This document shows, in pieces, positions 47,614-57,646 of a stretch of 64,000 nucleotides of DNA. Source of the DNA: Marinobacter sp. ANT_B65 (lineage in GTDB: Bacteria; Pseudomonadota; Gammaproteobacteria; Pseudomonadales; Oleiphilaceae). The notes beneath the pieces are model-generated. The model searched no databases, had not been told where the DNA came from, and saw only the letters and a list, made by a program, of their open reading frames with translations. A program made the translations under genes and the position numbers. The stretch covers positions 310,643-374,642 of the forward strand of contig NZ_NXGV01000001.1 in NCBI RefSeq assembly GCF_002407605.1, in the 5' to 3' direction. The first letter of the stretch is position 1, and each line of letters opens with the position of its first letter.

Positions 47614-48108
47614 TTACTTTTTTGGGGGTATAAGCCCTCGCAGCGAAATGGACCACTCAAGAGAATCCAGAAGGTTTTTCAGTGCCAGGCCTAGTTCGGT
47701 ATCGCCTTCTATCACCAGCTTGCGCTGGAAAAACAACTGGTCAGGGTCCTGCTTGCGTTCAGCCAGAGTTTTGAAAGCGGCCAGTGAGCCCCGGATAGTC
47801 GCTTCCGCTTCCCCGTCAAGGAGACGCAGCCGGTTTGCCCAGAAACCCAAAGTGATACCAGGCTGGCCACCGTTTACCTCCAGGCGGATACGGCGTCCTT
47901 CAAATTCGTCAAACTCACCGTCGGCAATCGCGGGTGCAAAGATCCGGTTGAGCGGTTCTTCCGCTATGAGTTGTTTTACCGGCACAGGGATGGAACGGTC
48001 GATAAGGCTCAGCAAAGGCGAGGGTGACGGCAGATATTCGGAAAGCAACGCCAGAAAATCGCTGGCCAGCGGGGTGGTGTGCTGTAGCAGGGCGGCAGGC
48101 AGGGCCAT
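47614..48108 (-). CDS. ubiT: UbiT, SCP2-domain anaerobic ubiquinone accessory protein
   Basis: UbiT binds ubiquinone precursors for the UbiUV pathway. The 164-residue protein has an SCP2-like fold: FEGRRIRLEVNGGQPGITLG and FFQRKLVIEGDTELGLALKN. The ATG at 48108 (MALPAALLQ) follows GGAGTTGATT. It lies 70 bases behind narL on the same strand. Confidence 0.9.
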   Translation of the reverse strand: MALPAALLQHTTPLASDFLALLSEYLPSPSPLLSLIDRSIPVPVKQLIAEEPLNRIFAPAIADGEFDEFEGRRIRLEVNGGQPGITLGFWANRLRLLDGEAEATIRGSLAAFKTLAERKQDPDQLFFQRKLVIEGDTELGLALKNLLDSLEWSISLRGLIPPKK

Positions 48109-48118
48109 AATCAACTCC

Positions 48119-48140
48119 GGGCAGTGAATTCAGTCTGCCC
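48119..48140 (-). terminator. Short hairpin between narL and ubiT
   Basis: GGGCAG pairs with CTGCCC around a 10-base loop, 38 bases past the narL stop and just ahead of ubiT. No T-run follows, so it is at best a partial terminator. Confidence 0.3.
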
Positions 48141-48178
48141 AGAGTAACCAAAACCTGCTTTACTTGATTTGATATAGC

Positions 48179-48862
48179 TCAGCCCTTGTGCAGGCCTTCC
48201 TCCACAGCCCAGACCGCAACCTCGACCCGCGAGCGCAGACTGAGTTTTTTCAGCAGGTGCTTCACGTGTACTTTCACTGTCCCGTCACTGATATCCAGCT
48301 TGCGGCCGATCATCTTGTTGGAGAGACCTTCGGCAATCAGTCGCAGAATGTCTTTTTCCCTTGGTGTCAGGCTGTCGAAGTCCGGTCGTGATGTCTGCTG
48401 TGGTTTGTTGGAGCGCAGAGCCTCTGCCAGTAATGTAGTCAGCCTGTCACTGATAACCATTTTGCCCACTGCTGCCTGGTGCAATTGGGCGATCATGTCT
48501 TCCGGCTCCATGTCTTTCAGAAGGTAGCCATCAGCGCCGGCCCGCAGGGCGGCGACGACGTCGTCTTCCTGGTCAGAAACCGTAAATATTACGATACGGG
48601 AGCTTATGTTCAGTTCCCGCAGCTTTTTCAGTGCATCAATCCCGCTGACTTCCGGCATGTTGAGATCCATCAGGATGAGGTCGGGCTCAATCTCAGTTGC
48701 CAGACGAATCCCGTCTGTGGCATTGCTGGCTTCGCCAGCCACCACCATGTCATTTTCCATCTCGACGAGTTGCTTTATGCCTTGGCGCAGCAGTGGGTGA
48801 TCGTCGATCAGCAATATGCTTGCAGGTGTATCAGATGGTGTGTCAGACATAGTGCTTTGCAT
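48179..48862 (-). CDS. narL: NarL, nitrate/nitrite response regulator
   Basis: The 227-residue regulator has a receiver domain ([17 protein letters not shown]; phospho-acceptor in [13 protein letters not shown]) and a LuxR-type HTH ([20 protein letters not shown]). With NarX it should control nar and other respiratory genes at heptamer sites. An ATG at 48850 (MSDTPSDTP) is an alternative start. It follows narX by 50 bases. Confidence 0.93.
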   Translation of the reverse strand: MQSTMSDTPSDTPASILLIDDHPLLRQGIKQLVEMENDMVVAGEASNATDGIRLATEIEPDLILMDLNMPEVSGIDALKKLRELNISSRIVIFTVSDQEDDVVAALRAGADGYLLKDMEPEDMIAQLHQAAVGKMVISDRLTTLLAEALRSNKPQQTSRPDFDSLTPREKDILRLIAEGLSNKMIGRKLDISDGTVKVHVKHLLKKLSLRSRVEVAVWAVEEGLHKG

Positions 48863-48912
48863 CCTCTCTCGATTGCGTAACTGCGTAGCAGGTGTGTCGC
48901 TTGCTTTTATAA

Positions 48913-50772
48913 TCAGGTGCCCGAGGTTTCGGTCGGAATCAGGTGTCGGCTCTTGGGTACGAACGTCAGGCCGACTTCAACACCGCCTTGATCATGATTT
49001 TGTACTGCAACCTGTCCGCCCAGTGTCCGGGCGCGATCCTGTATGATAATCAGGCCGTAGTGATTCAACGGCTGACCACCTTCAGGCAGACCTTTGCCAT
49101 TATCCCGTATTTTCACTTTCACTTGGGGCGATTCAAACACCACTTCCACAAAAATTTCTGTGGCGTCGGCATGCTTGACCGCATTCGCAAGGCCTTCACG
49201 CACAATCTGCAGCGTGTGAATTTCCTCGTTGGGTGATAGCGTCTGGGGCGGCAGGTTGAATTCCAGCTTTACGGGTTTGCCCAGCCGCCCGGAAAATTCC
49301 TCAATCGTTTTGCGCAGAGCCGTGACCAGGTCCGGCGTGTCCAGTTTCAGGCGGAATGTGGCGAGCAACTCTCGTAGCTGTCGGTAGGCGCTGTTAAGGC
49401 CTGTGCTCAGCTCATCCAGTATGGCTTCGTGGGCGTTTTTCTGTTCACCGTCTATGTTCAGCCTGCGCAGGCGTGCTACCTGCATTTTCAGGTAGGACAA
49501 CGACTGAGCCAGCGAATCATGTAGTTCCCGGGCGATTACTGTGCGCTCTTCGGCCAGAGTGAGTTGTTGTTCCTCGGTAATCTGCCGTTCAAGGAAGATG
49601 GCTGTGGCTAACTGGTCGCTCAGGGTTTCCAGAAGGCGGCGGGCAGTATCCGAAAGACCTTTGTCTGCGGGGTACCATACCTCCAGAGTACCCAGCAGAT
49701 TGCCCGGAGTGCGGATAGGAAGTAGCAGCCTGCGCCCATCGTGTTCTTCTGTTGGCAGCTCATCGTAAACTTCCGGAGTCACCAGGCATGCGTGGCAATG
49801 GTGGTCGCGGCAATAGAAGGGGCGCTCTGTGGAAGACGTTGTAACCACCTGGACAGGTTCAGTGGATTCCTTGTCGTGAAGATAAAGTCGAATCGGGCCT
49901 ATGCCCAGCAGTTGTTCAAGCTCTTGCAGCATGGGAACCGCGCCACTGCACAGATCGTGATTGGCGAACAGGTTGCGGCTGGCAGCATGAAGCAGCTGGA
50001 GCGCTGAATGGCTTTTTTCCAGCTCTTCGGTTTTATTGCGAACGCGTTCCTCAAGCTCATAGTAGGTCAGCGCCAGTTCACTGCTCATCTGGTCAAACGC
50101 ACTGCCAAGCTGAGCCAGTTCATCGCTTCCCTTGAGGTTTGCTTTGCGGCTGAAGTCCTGTTCTCCCACCGCAGTTGCAATATTCACCAGTTTGCGCAGA
50201 GGTTTGAGTACCCGGTCTCTCAGATCAACAAACAGGGCAATGATGATCAGAATTGAAAACACCATGCTGATTATCTGAATAAGGTGCAGCAGGTCAATCC
50301 GTGCTTCGGTTCGCTGTTCAAGCATACTGACGAGCTGGTTTACAGAGCCTGCATAGTGTTCAGTCGCTGCAAGCATGTCCAGACTGATAGGTTCTCCCTG
50401 CGCGTGGTTTTGCAGAGCCGGACGCAGGGTCTGTTGCCAGTAGGCTGTGATATACCGGTACTGTGTCGCGAGCGGGTGGTCTTCAGTGAGGGGGATCGCC
50501 CGGGTAATGTTGTTGTCTTTAAGACTGAGCTCATACTGGGAGGCGAGGTTCCTGATGTTGTTCCCGCCGTTATTACTCACTCCCGGGCTGGCAACATGAG
50601 ACAGCAACCTGAACGCGCCCATGCGCAGAGCTCCCGCCAGATTGATAGCTGTTGCGTTACCTTCAATGCTTTTTGAAACTGCAAGCGTTGTGGTCATGCT
50701 GACAATAGACGTCAGTACAACGGCGCATACAACGATAGCAATCCGGTTAACAAGAGGGCTTCTGGATTTCAT
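48913..50772 (-). CDS. narX: NarX, nitrate/nitrite sensor kinase
   Basis: The 619-residue kinase has two membrane helices bounding a periplasmic domain with the P-box [16 protein letters not shown] that binds nitrate in NarX, a HAMP domain, a GAF-like region with a cysteine cluster ([18 protein letters not shown]), a HisKA_3 domain with the phospho-His in [16 protein letters not shown], and an HATPase. It is the first gene of narXL and divergent from narK, with an FNR-type box between them. Confidence 0.93.
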   Translation of the reverse strand: MKSRSPLVNRIAIVVCAVVLTSIVSMTTTLAVSKSIEGNATAINLAGALRMGAFRLLSHVASPGVSNNGGNNIRNLASQYELSLKDNNITRAIPLTEDHPLATQYRYITAYWQQTLRPALQNHAQGEPISLDMLAATEHYAGSVNQLVSMLEQRTEARIDLLHLIQIISMVFSILIIIALFVDLRDRVLKPLRKLVNIATAVGEQDFSRKANLKGSDELAQLGSAFDQMSSELALTYYELEERVRNKTEELEKSHSALQLLHAASRNLFANHDLCSGAVPMLQELEQLLGIGPIRLYLHDKESTEPVQVVTTSSTERPFYCRDHHCHACLVTPEVYDELPTEEHDGRRLLLPIRTPGNLLGTLEVWYPADKGLSDTARRLLETLSDQLATAIFLERQITEEQQLTLAEERTVIARELHDSLAQSLSYLKMQVARLRRLNIDGEQKNAHEAILDELSTGLNSAYRQLRELLATFRLKLDTPDLVTALRKTIEEFSGRLGKPVKLEFNLPPQTLSPNEEIHTLQIVREGLANAVKHADATEIFVEVVFESPQVKVKIRDNGKGLPEGGQPLNHYGLIIIQDRARTLGGQVAVQNHDQGGVEVGLTFVPKSRHLIPTETSGT

Positions 50773-50811
50773 TGAATCTCGTCTTTGCAGTCGCGAGGCT
50801 TTGATACCTCC

Positions 50812-50825
50812 TTGAGGATAGTCAA
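50812..50825. promoter_or_regulatory. FNR/DNR box between narX and narK
   Basis: TTGAGGATAGTCAA matches TTGAY-N4-RTCAA at 9 of 10 fixed positions. It is 40 bases upstream of the narX start and about 100 upstream of narK. A NarL-like heptamer TACCCCA follows at 50827-50833. Confidence 0.65.
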
Positions 50826-50925
50826 TTACCCCAAAGGTTGTTCTCCCATCATAGTCTTTGACCTGCGTCAGGGCAAAAGCTGAAACTGAAATGCAGCTTT
50901 AGGATTGTTCAAAAGGCGTCACCAG

Positions 50926-52218
50926 ATGGGATCAGATGCGGATATGGAGGATGAGCGGCTGGCATCGCTTGCTGTGATTCTGCCGCTTGCAGTAACCGGG
51001 TTTGTTATCGCGGCGGGCTGTTGGACACTGTTTGCTGTTATAGGAATACACCTTCGGGCTGAGTTAAGCCTGAGTAACCTGCAGTTCGGGTTGCTGCTTG
51101 CCATGCCCATGGCTGTCAGCGCCTTGCTGGCAGTGCCTGCGGGGCTCGCAGCCAGAAAATTCGGTGCCCGCCGCATCATGCTTATCTGTCTTGCCGGGCT
51201 TGCGGCCTGCATGGTGGTTCTGCTGGTAACGGATACTTTTTCTGGCTACCTTCTGGCTGCGGGAGGTTTGGGGTTGGCCGGCGGGTTTTACAGTGCCGGT
51301 TTGCAGTTTGTAACCAGCAACTGCGAGCGTAAACACCTCGGGCTTGTTCTTGGCATATTTGGCGCAGGTGTTACCGGAGCGGGGTTCACCTATTATCTGG
51401 TCCCCCTGTTTCATGAAGCCTTCTCCTGGCATGGCGTTCCGCTTGCCTACCTGATTGTTCTGCTGCTTGTTATCGCACTTCTTTTGCTGCTCACCGTCCC
51501 GGAAGATACAACGGCTGATCCGGACTCCTGGACCTCCATAACCATATTGCCCGAGAGCTTCAGGCATCGGGGAATCTGGCAGTTGGGCGCCTACTTCGGA
51601 GTTGTTGCAGGAAGTTTTTTTTCCCTTGCGCTCTGGCTTCCGGACTATTTTTCCTCGCAGTTTCAACTGCAGGTGGAGACCGGTGCCAGACTGGCGCAGT
51701 GGTTCGTTATCCCTGGTGCGCTGGCGCAGATCGCTGGTGGTGGTCTGTCTGACCGCTTTGGTAGCCAGAAGGTTGTCAACCGGTCACTCCTTACAGGTCT
51801 GGTGGCACTGGTGGTTTTGTCCTATCCACCCATGACTCTGTTTATAAGTGGCGTGGAGGCAACCATTACCGTCGAATTTGCTTTGCCAGTGTCTGCTGAA
51901 AGTGTGTTCATTGTTGCACTCGGACTGGCTCTTGGATGCGCCATGGGCAGCTTGCAGAGAATGGTCATTCTTGAAAGTCGCGAGCATGCCGCGTTTGTTG
52001 CCGGGTTGTTGCTGGTGAGTGCCTGCACTGTGGCTTTCCTTTTGCCTATTGTTTTCGGGGCTGTAAATCACTGGCTGGGTGTCCGCAGTGCTGTGTTCAT
52101 GATCCTGTTTTTGCTGCTTTGTATCTGTCAGGTCACATTCTCTTTCTTTTGTCGCCGTAACGAGCGCCAGAACCTCCTCTATCCCCTTGATATAAGCAGC
52201 CTACCACCTCGGTGGTAG
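50926..52218 (+). CDS. NarK-like MFS transporter, copy 3
   Basis: The 430-residue protein (start at 50926, AAAGG 8 bases upstream) has twelve hydrophobic segments and a first-signature-like region GLAGGFYSAGLQFVTSNCER in helix 5, but the second nitrate signature is diverged. It may carry nitrate or nitrite, less certainly than the other two. It runs toward narG, 106 bases ahead, and its stop codon lies inside the hairpin at 52199-52220. Confidence 0.8.
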   Translation: MGSDADMEDERLASLAVILPLAVTGFVIAAGCWTLFAVIGIHLRAELSLSNLQFGLLLAMPMAVSALLAVPAGLAARKFGARRIMLICLAGLAACMVVLLVTDTFSGYLLAAGGLGLAGGFYSAGLQFVTSNCERKHLGLVLGIFGAGVTGAGFTYYLVPLFHEAFSWHGVPLAYLIVLLLVIALLLLLTVPEDTTADPDSWTSITILPESFRHRGIWQLGAYFGVVAGSFFSLALWLPDYFSSQFQLQVETGARLAQWFVIPGALAQIAGGGLSDRFGSQKVVNRSLLTGLVALVVLSYPPMTLFISGVEATITVEFALPVSAESVFIVALGLALGCAMGSLQRMVILESREHAAFVAGLLLVSACTVAFLLPIVFGAVNHWLGVRSAVFMILFLLLCICQVTFSFFCRRNERQNLLYPLDISSLPPRW

Positions 52219-52220
52219 GC
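52199..52220. terminator. Palindrome at the end of narK; possible NarL 7-2-7 site
   Basis: GCCTACCACC and GGTGGTAGGC form a 10-base perfect inverted repeat around TC, which includes the narK stop and is followed by GTGGTTTTG. The inner part TACCACC-TC-GGTGGTA is two inverted heptamers with 2-base spacing, the layout of NarL sites (TACYYMT), each half matching 5 of 7 positions. It lies 105 bases ahead of the narG start, so it may be a terminator, an operator or both. Confidence 0.55.
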
Positions 52221-52324
52221 CGTGGTTTTGTGGTAGTAACCATGCAGATTTCAGGGTTGTTCTCCCACACAATGGTCTTAAATCGGAAAACGATCCGGTA
52301 GACGGGTAGATGGAGAGTGAGACC

Positions 52325-55300
52325 ATGAGTCATTTGATCGACAAGCTGAGTTACTTCAGCAAAAAGCGCGAATCCTTCGCAAACGGCCACGGCGAAACCC
52401 ATGATGTAAATCGTGACTGGGAAGACAGCTATCGCCAGCGCTGGCAGCATGACAAGATTGTGCGCTCCACCCATGGCGTAAACTGTACCGGCTCCTGCAG
52501 CTGGAAAATCTACGTCAAGAACGGCCTGGTCACCTGGGAAACCCAGCAGACAGACTATCCCCGTACCCGTCCGGATCTTCCCAACCACGAACCCCGGGGC
52601 TGCCCGCGCGGTGCCAGTTACTCCTGGTACATGTACAGCGCTAACCGCCTGAAGTACCCGCTGATGCGTAAGCACCTGATGAAGCTTTGGCGCGCTGCCC
52701 GCATGCAGTTCAACGACCCCGTTGAAGCCTGGGCCTCCATTGTGGAGGACCCGAAGAAAACCGCCGAGTACAAACCCCGCCGTGGTATGGGCGGCTTTGT
52801 GCGTTCCGACTGGAATGAAGTCAACGAACTGATCGGTGCGGCGAACGTATACACCGCAAAAAAACACGGGCCGGATCGCATCTTTGGCTTCTCGCCGATT
52901 CCTGCCATGTCCATGGTGTCTTACGCAGCCGGTAGCCGTTATCTGTCGCTGATTGGCGGCGTATGCCTGAGCTTCTACGACTGGTACTGCGATTTGCCGC
53001 CAGCCTCTCCGCAAACCTGGGGTGAGCAGACTGATGTTCCTGAATCTGCAGACTGGTACAACTCAGGCTACATCATTGCCTGGGGTTCCAACGTACCCCA
53101 GACCCGTACTCCGGACGCCCACTTCTTCACCGAAGTTCGCTACAAAGGCACCAAAACTGTTGCTATTACGCCGGATTATGCCGAAGTCTCCAAGCTTTCA
53201 GACGAGTGGCTGAACCCCAAGCAGGGCACTGATGCTGCTCTCGGCATGGCCATGGGGCATGTCATTCTGAAAGAATTTCACATCGACAACCCCAGTGAGT
53301 ACTTCACCGACTACGTACGCCGTTACACCGATATGCCGTACCTGGTGAAGCTGGACAAAATGGAAGACGGCCGTTACGTACCCGGCAGGTTCCTGCGTGC
53401 CAGTGATCTCGTGGGCGGCCTGGGTGAAGAAAATAATCCCGAATGGAAAACCATTGCCATTGATGAAACCACTAACCAGCTGACAGCACCTAACGGTTCT
53501 ATCGGTTATCGCTGGGGTGAGAAGGGCAAGTGGAACCTGAAGCAGACTGCGAAAACTGAAGATGTAAATCTGCAGCTGTCGATGGTGGAAAAACATGATG
53601 AAGTTGTCGATGTTGCCTTCCCGTACTTCGGTGGCATCAAGCATGACCACTTCAAATCGGTTGAAGTCAGTGACACCCTTACCCATAAACTGGGCAGCCG
53701 CAAAGTAGAGCTGGCTGACGGTGGCGAAACGCTTGTGGTAACCGTGTACGACCTTATGGTGGCCAACTACGGTATCAGCCGTGGTCTGGGTGAGGATGAC
53801 GGAGCTACTGCTTACGATCAGGTAAAACCTTACACCCCGGCCTGGCAGGAAAAAATCACCGGCGTTCCCGCTGAAAAGGTTATTCGTATTGCCCGTGAGT
53901 TTGGTGAGAATGCCCACAAAACCAAGGGCCGCTCCATGATCATTGTCGGTGCCGGTATGAACCACTGGTATCACATGGACATGAATTACCGGGCGCTGAT
54001 CAACATGCTGGTCATGTGTGGCTGCATCGGCCAGAGCGGCGGTGGCTGGGCCCACTACGTCGGCCAGGAAAAACTTCGCCCTCAGACCGGCTGGCAGCCG
54101 CTGGCATTCGGTCTGGACTGGCAGCGCCCGCCGCGCCAGATGAACGGTTCATCATTCTTCTACGCGCACTCTGGCCAGTGGCGATACGAGAAACTCGGTG
54201 TAGATGAAATTCTGTCCCCGCTGGCAGATAAATCCAAATTCGGTGGCAGCCTGATCGACTATAACGTGCGCGCAGAGCGTATGGGCTGGTTACCATCGGC
54301 TCCGCAGCTGAACCGCAACCCACTGGGGATTGCTGCCGAAGCCGAAAAAGCTGGAATGGATGTGCCCGCCTACGTGACCCAGTCCATGAAGGACGGTTCA
54401 CTGGCGTTTGCAGCTGAAGATCCGGAAGCTCCGGAGAATCATCCACGCAATATGTTTATCTGGCGTTCCAACCTTCTGGGCTCTTCCGGTAAGGGCCATG
54501 AATACATGCTGAAGTATCTGCTGGGCACCACCAGTGGTGTACAGGGGAAAGACCTGGGTCACGACGGAGGTCTCAAGCCTCAGGAAGTGAAATGGCATGA
54601 TGAGGCGCCGGAAGGCAAGCTCGACCTGCTGGTTACCCTGGACTTCCGGATGTCTACCACCTGCCTGTATTCAGACATAGTTCTGCCGACCGCAACCTGG
54701 TATGAGAAGAACGATCTGAACACTTCAGACATGCACCCGTTCATTCATCCGCTGACGGCTGCCACCGATCCTGCGTGGGAAGCCCGCAGTGACTGGGATA
54801 TCTACAAAGGTATTGCCAAGTCCTTCTCCAAGGCGGCGGAAGGACACCTGGGTGTAGAGAAAGACGTGGTCACCCAGCCACTGATGCACGATGCGCCCGC
54901 CGAACTGGGCCAGCCGTTTGATGTGAAAGACTGGAAGCGTGGAGAGTGTGACCTTATTCCCGGTAAAACTGCGCCAAGCTTTATTACCGTAGAGCGGGAT
55001 TACCCGAACACCTACGCTCGCTTTACCTCACTGGGACCTCTGCTGGATACGCTGGGCAATGGTGGCAAGGGTATTAACTGGAATACCGAGAAGGAAGTGA
55101 GCTTCCTGAAGAACCTGAACTATACCCATCTTGAAGGTGCTAACGCGGGCCGGCCGAAGATTGAAAGCGCTATTGATGCGGCTGAAGTAATACTGACTCT
55201 GGCACCTGAAACCAACGGCCAGGTTGCCGTTAAGGCATGGGCTGCACTGTCTGAGTTCACCGGGCTGGATCACTCCCACCTGGCGCTGAACAAGGAAGAC

Positions 55301-56068
55301 GAAAAAATACGTTTCCGCGACATAGTAGCGCAGCCGCGCAAGATCATCTCCAGCCCGACATGGTCCGGCCTGGAAGATGAACATGTGTCCTATAACGCCG
55401 GCTACACCAACGTACACGAGCTGATTCCCTGGCGCACACTGACCGGCCGGCAGCAGTTCTATCTTGATCATGAGTGGATGCGAGCCTTTGGCGAAAGCCT
55501 GCTGGTGTATCGCCCGCCCATTAACACCAAGGCGGCTGCGCCACTGCTGAATGCCAAGCCTAACGGTAACCCGGAAAAAGCGCTGAACTTCCTGACACCG
55601 CACCAGAAGTGGGGTATCCACAGCACCTACAGCGACAACCTGCTGATGCTGACCCTGTCTCGCGGCGGCCCCATTGTATGGCTGAGTGAAGACGATGCCC
55701 GCGATGTGGGTGTGGAAGACAACGACTGGGTCGAAGTCTTCAACGCCAACGGTGCTCTGGCCGCGCGTGCAGTGGTCAGCCAGCGGGTTATGCCTGGCAT
55801 GATGATGATGTACCACGCCCAGGAACGGATTGTGAACATCCCCGGCTCGGAAGTAACCGGCAGCCGTGGAGGTATTCATAACTCGGTTACCAGAGTATGC
55901 CCCAAGCCCACTCATATGATTGGTGGTTATGCGCAGTTCTCCTACGGCTTCAATTACTACGGCACCGTAGGTTCCAACCGCGACGAATTTGTTGTGGTGC
56001 GCAAAATGAAGAACGTTGACTGGCTTGATGGCGAAGGCAACGACACTGTTCAGGAGGCTGTAAAATGA
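52325..56068 (+). CDS. narG: NarG, respiratory nitrate reductase catalytic subunit
   Basis: NarG holds the Mo-bis-MGD site that reduces nitrate at the cytoplasmic face. The 1247-residue protein has the FS0 cluster region HGVNCTGSCSWKIYVKNG with the His and Cys ligands, the proximal WETQQTDYPRTRPDLPNHEP, and the Mo-ligand Asp region SNVPQTRTPDAHFFTEV. I chose the ATG at 52325 (MSHLIDKLSYF), the usual NarG start, over one at 52310. Its stop overlaps narH by ATGA. Confidence 0.97.
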   Translation: MSHLIDKLSYFSKKRESFANGHGETHDVNRDWEDSYRQRWQHDKIVRSTHGVNCTGSCSWKIYVKNGLVTWETQQTDYPRTRPDLPNHEPRGCPRGASYSWYMYSANRLKYPLMRKHLMKLWRAARMQFNDPVEAWASIVEDPKKTAEYKPRRGMGGFVRSDWNEVNELIGAANVYTAKKHGPDRIFGFSPIPAMSMVSYAAGSRYLSLIGGVCLSFYDWYCDLPPASPQTWGEQTDVPESADWYNSGYIIAWGSNVPQTRTPDAHFFTEVRYKGTKTVAITPDYAEVSKLSDEWLNPKQGTDAALGMAMGHVILKEFHIDNPSEYFTDYVRRYTDMPYLVKLDKMEDGRYVPGRFLRASDLVGGLGEENNPEWKTIAIDETTNQLTAPNGSIGYRWGEKGKWNLKQTAKTEDVNLQLSMVEKHDEVVDVAFPYFGGIKHDHFKSVEVSDTLTHKLGSRKVELADGGETLVVTVYDLMVANYGISRGLGEDDGATAYDQVKPYTPAWQEKITGVPAEKVIRIAREFGENAHKTKGRSMIIVGAGMNHWYHMDMNYRALINMLVMCGCIGQSGGGWAHYVGQEKLRPQTGWQPLAFGLDWQRPPRQMNGSSFFYAHSGQWRYEKLGVDEILSPLADKSKFGGSLIDYNVRAERMGWLPSAPQLNRNPLGIAAEAEKAGMDVPAYVTQSMKDGSLAFAAEDPEAPENHPRNMFIWRSNLLGSSGKGHEYMLKYLLGTTSGVQGKDLGHDGGLKPQEVKWHDEAPEGKLDLLVTLDFRMSTTCLYSDIVLPTATWYEKNDLNTSDMHPFIHPLTAATDPAWEARSDWDIYKGIAKSFSKAAEGHLGVEKDVVTQPLMHDAPAELGQPFDVKDWKRGECDLIPGKTAPSFITVERDYPNTYARFTSLGPLLDTLGNGGKGINWNTEKEVSFLKNLNYTHLEGANAGRPKIESAIDAAEVILTLAPETNGQVAVKAWAALSEFTGLDHSHLALNKEDEKIRFRDIVAQPRKIISSPTWSGLEDEHVSYNAGYTNVHELIPWRTLTGRQQFYLDHEWMRAFGESLLVYRPPINTKAAAPLLNAKPNGNPEKALNFLTPHQKWGIHSTYSDNLLMLTLSRGGPIVWLSEDDARDVGVEDNDWVEVFNANGALAARAVVSQRVMPGMMMMYHAQERIVNIPGSEVTGSRGGIHNSVTRVCPKPTHMIGGYAQFSYGFNYYGTVGSNRDEFVVVRKMKNVDWLDGEGNDTVQEAVK

Positions 56069-57636
56069 AGATCCGTTCCCAAGTAGGCATGGTGCTGAAC
56101 CTGGACAAGTGCATTGGTTGCCATACCTGTTCAGTGACCTGCAAAAATGTATGGACCAGCCGGGAAGGCATGGAGTACGCCTGGTTCAATAACGTCGAAA
56201 CCAAACCCGGTATTGGCTACCCGAAAGAGTGGGAAAACCAGGACAAGTGGAAAGGCGGCTGGATGCGGGAAGCAAACGGCAAAATCCGCCCCCGCATCGG
56301 TGGCCGCTTCCGGGTTCTGGCGAACATTTTCGCTAACCCGGACCTGCCTGAAATTGACGACTACTACGAGCCGTTCGATTTTGATTACCAGCATCTGCAT
56401 ACCGCAGGCGACAGCAAGCATCAGCCGGTTGCACGGCCACGCTCGCTGATCTCGGGCAAGCGTATGCAGAAAATCGAATGGGGTCCAAACTGGGAAGAAA
56501 TTCTGGGCACCGAGTTTGCCAAGCGCCGGAAGGACAAGAACTTCGATCAGATTCAGGCTGATATCTACGGCCAGTTTGAAAGTACGTTCATGATGTATCT
56601 GCCCCGCCTGTGCGAGCACTGCCTGAACCCTGCATGTGTAGCAAGCTGCCCTAGTGGCGCCATCTATAAACGCGAAGAAGACGGCATCGTACTGATCGAC
56701 CAGGACAAGTGTCGTGGCTGGCGGATGTGTGTATCCGGCTGCCCCTACAAGAAGATCTACTTCAACTGGAAAACCGGCAAGTCCGAGAAGTGTATTTTCT
56801 GCTACCCGCGCATCGAAGCCGGTATGCCGACGGTCTGTTCAGAAACCTGTGTTGGCCGGATTCGCTATCTGGGTGTGTTGCTATACGACGCTGACCGCAT
56901 TGAAGAAGTCGCCAGCACTCCGGGCGAGCACGAACTTTACGAGAAACAGCTGGAGATCTTCCTCGACCCGAACGATCCGAAAGTAATCGAGCAGGCCACG
57001 AAAGACGGCGTGCCCATGAACGTGATCCAGGCCGCTCAGCGCAGCCCGGTCTACAAGATGGCGGTGGACTGGAAACTGGCCCTGCCTCTGCACCCGGAAT
57101 ACCGCACTTTGCCAATGGTCTGGTACGTACCTCCTCTGAGTCCTATCCAGTCTGCGGCAGAAGCGGGCAAGGTTGAGTTCGACGGTGTTTTGCCGAAGAT
57201 CGAAAGCCTGCGTATTCCTGTGAAGTATCTGGCCAACCTGCTTACCGCAGGGGATGAAAAACCCATCGTTCGTGCGCTCAAACGCATTATGGCGATGCGT
57301 CTGTACAAGCGTGCAGAAACCGTTGACGGCGTTGAAGATCTGCGGGCACTGGAAGAAGCCGGCCTTACCAAGGCCCAGGCTGATGAAATGTACCGCTATC
57401 TGGCCATTGCCAACTACGAAGACCGCTTTGTTATCCCTACAAGCCATCGTGAACTGGCGAAGGAAGCCTTTCCTGATGCACTTGGTGAACGCGGCGGTTG
57501 TGGATTCAGTTTCGGCAACGGCTGCAGTGGTGGAGACAGCGAATTCAGCATGTTTGGCGGTCGTAAAAATACGTCCACCATGGTGCAGAAGCTGACTACC
57601 GTTAAGCAGATCGATCCGAAACAGCTGCAGGAATAA
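56065..57636 (+). CDS. narH: NarH, respiratory nitrate reductase Fe-S subunit
   Basis: NarH carries four Fe-S clusters between NarI and NarG. The 523-residue protein has CIGCHTCSVTCKNVW near residue 16, CEHCLNPACVASCPSGAIYK near 184, CRGWRMCVSGCPYKKIYF (Trp in place of one Cys marks the [3Fe-4S] cluster) and CIFCYPRIEAG. It overlaps narG by ATGA and precedes narJ by 10 bases. Confidence 0.97.
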   Translation: MKIRSQVGMVLNLDKCIGCHTCSVTCKNVWTSREGMEYAWFNNVETKPGIGYPKEWENQDKWKGGWMREANGKIRPRIGGRFRVLANIFANPDLPEIDDYYEPFDFDYQHLHTAGDSKHQPVARPRSLISGKRMQKIEWGPNWEEILGTEFAKRRKDKNFDQIQADIYGQFESTFMMYLPRLCEHCLNPACVASCPSGAIYKREEDGIVLIDQDKCRGWRMCVSGCPYKKIYFNWKTGKSEKCIFCYPRIEAGMPTVCSETCVGRIRYLGVLLYDADRIEEVASTPGEHELYEKQLEIFLDPNDPKVIEQATKDGVPMNVIQAAQRSPVYKMAVDWKLALPLHPEYRTLPMVWYVPPLSPIQSAAEAGKVEFDGVLPKIESLRIPVKYLANLLTAGDEKPIVRALKRIMAMRLYKRAETVDGVEDLRALEEAGLTKAQADEMYRYLAIANYEDRFVIPTSHRELAKEAFPDALGERGGCGFSFGNGCSGGDSEFSMFGGRKNTSTMVQKLTTVKQIDPKQLQE

Positions 57637-57646
57637 GGAGGCCAAG

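Noticed and set aside
48165..48178. TTGATTTGATATAG between narL and ubiT as an FNR box
   Set aside because: Only one half-site is present.
53198..54055. 285-residue minus-strand frame opposite narG
   Set aside because: Antisense shadow frame without ribosome site or recognisable motif.
55028..55915. 295-residue minus-strand frame opposite narG
   Set aside because: Shadow of narG; composition is that of a reverse-complement frame and no family motif is present.
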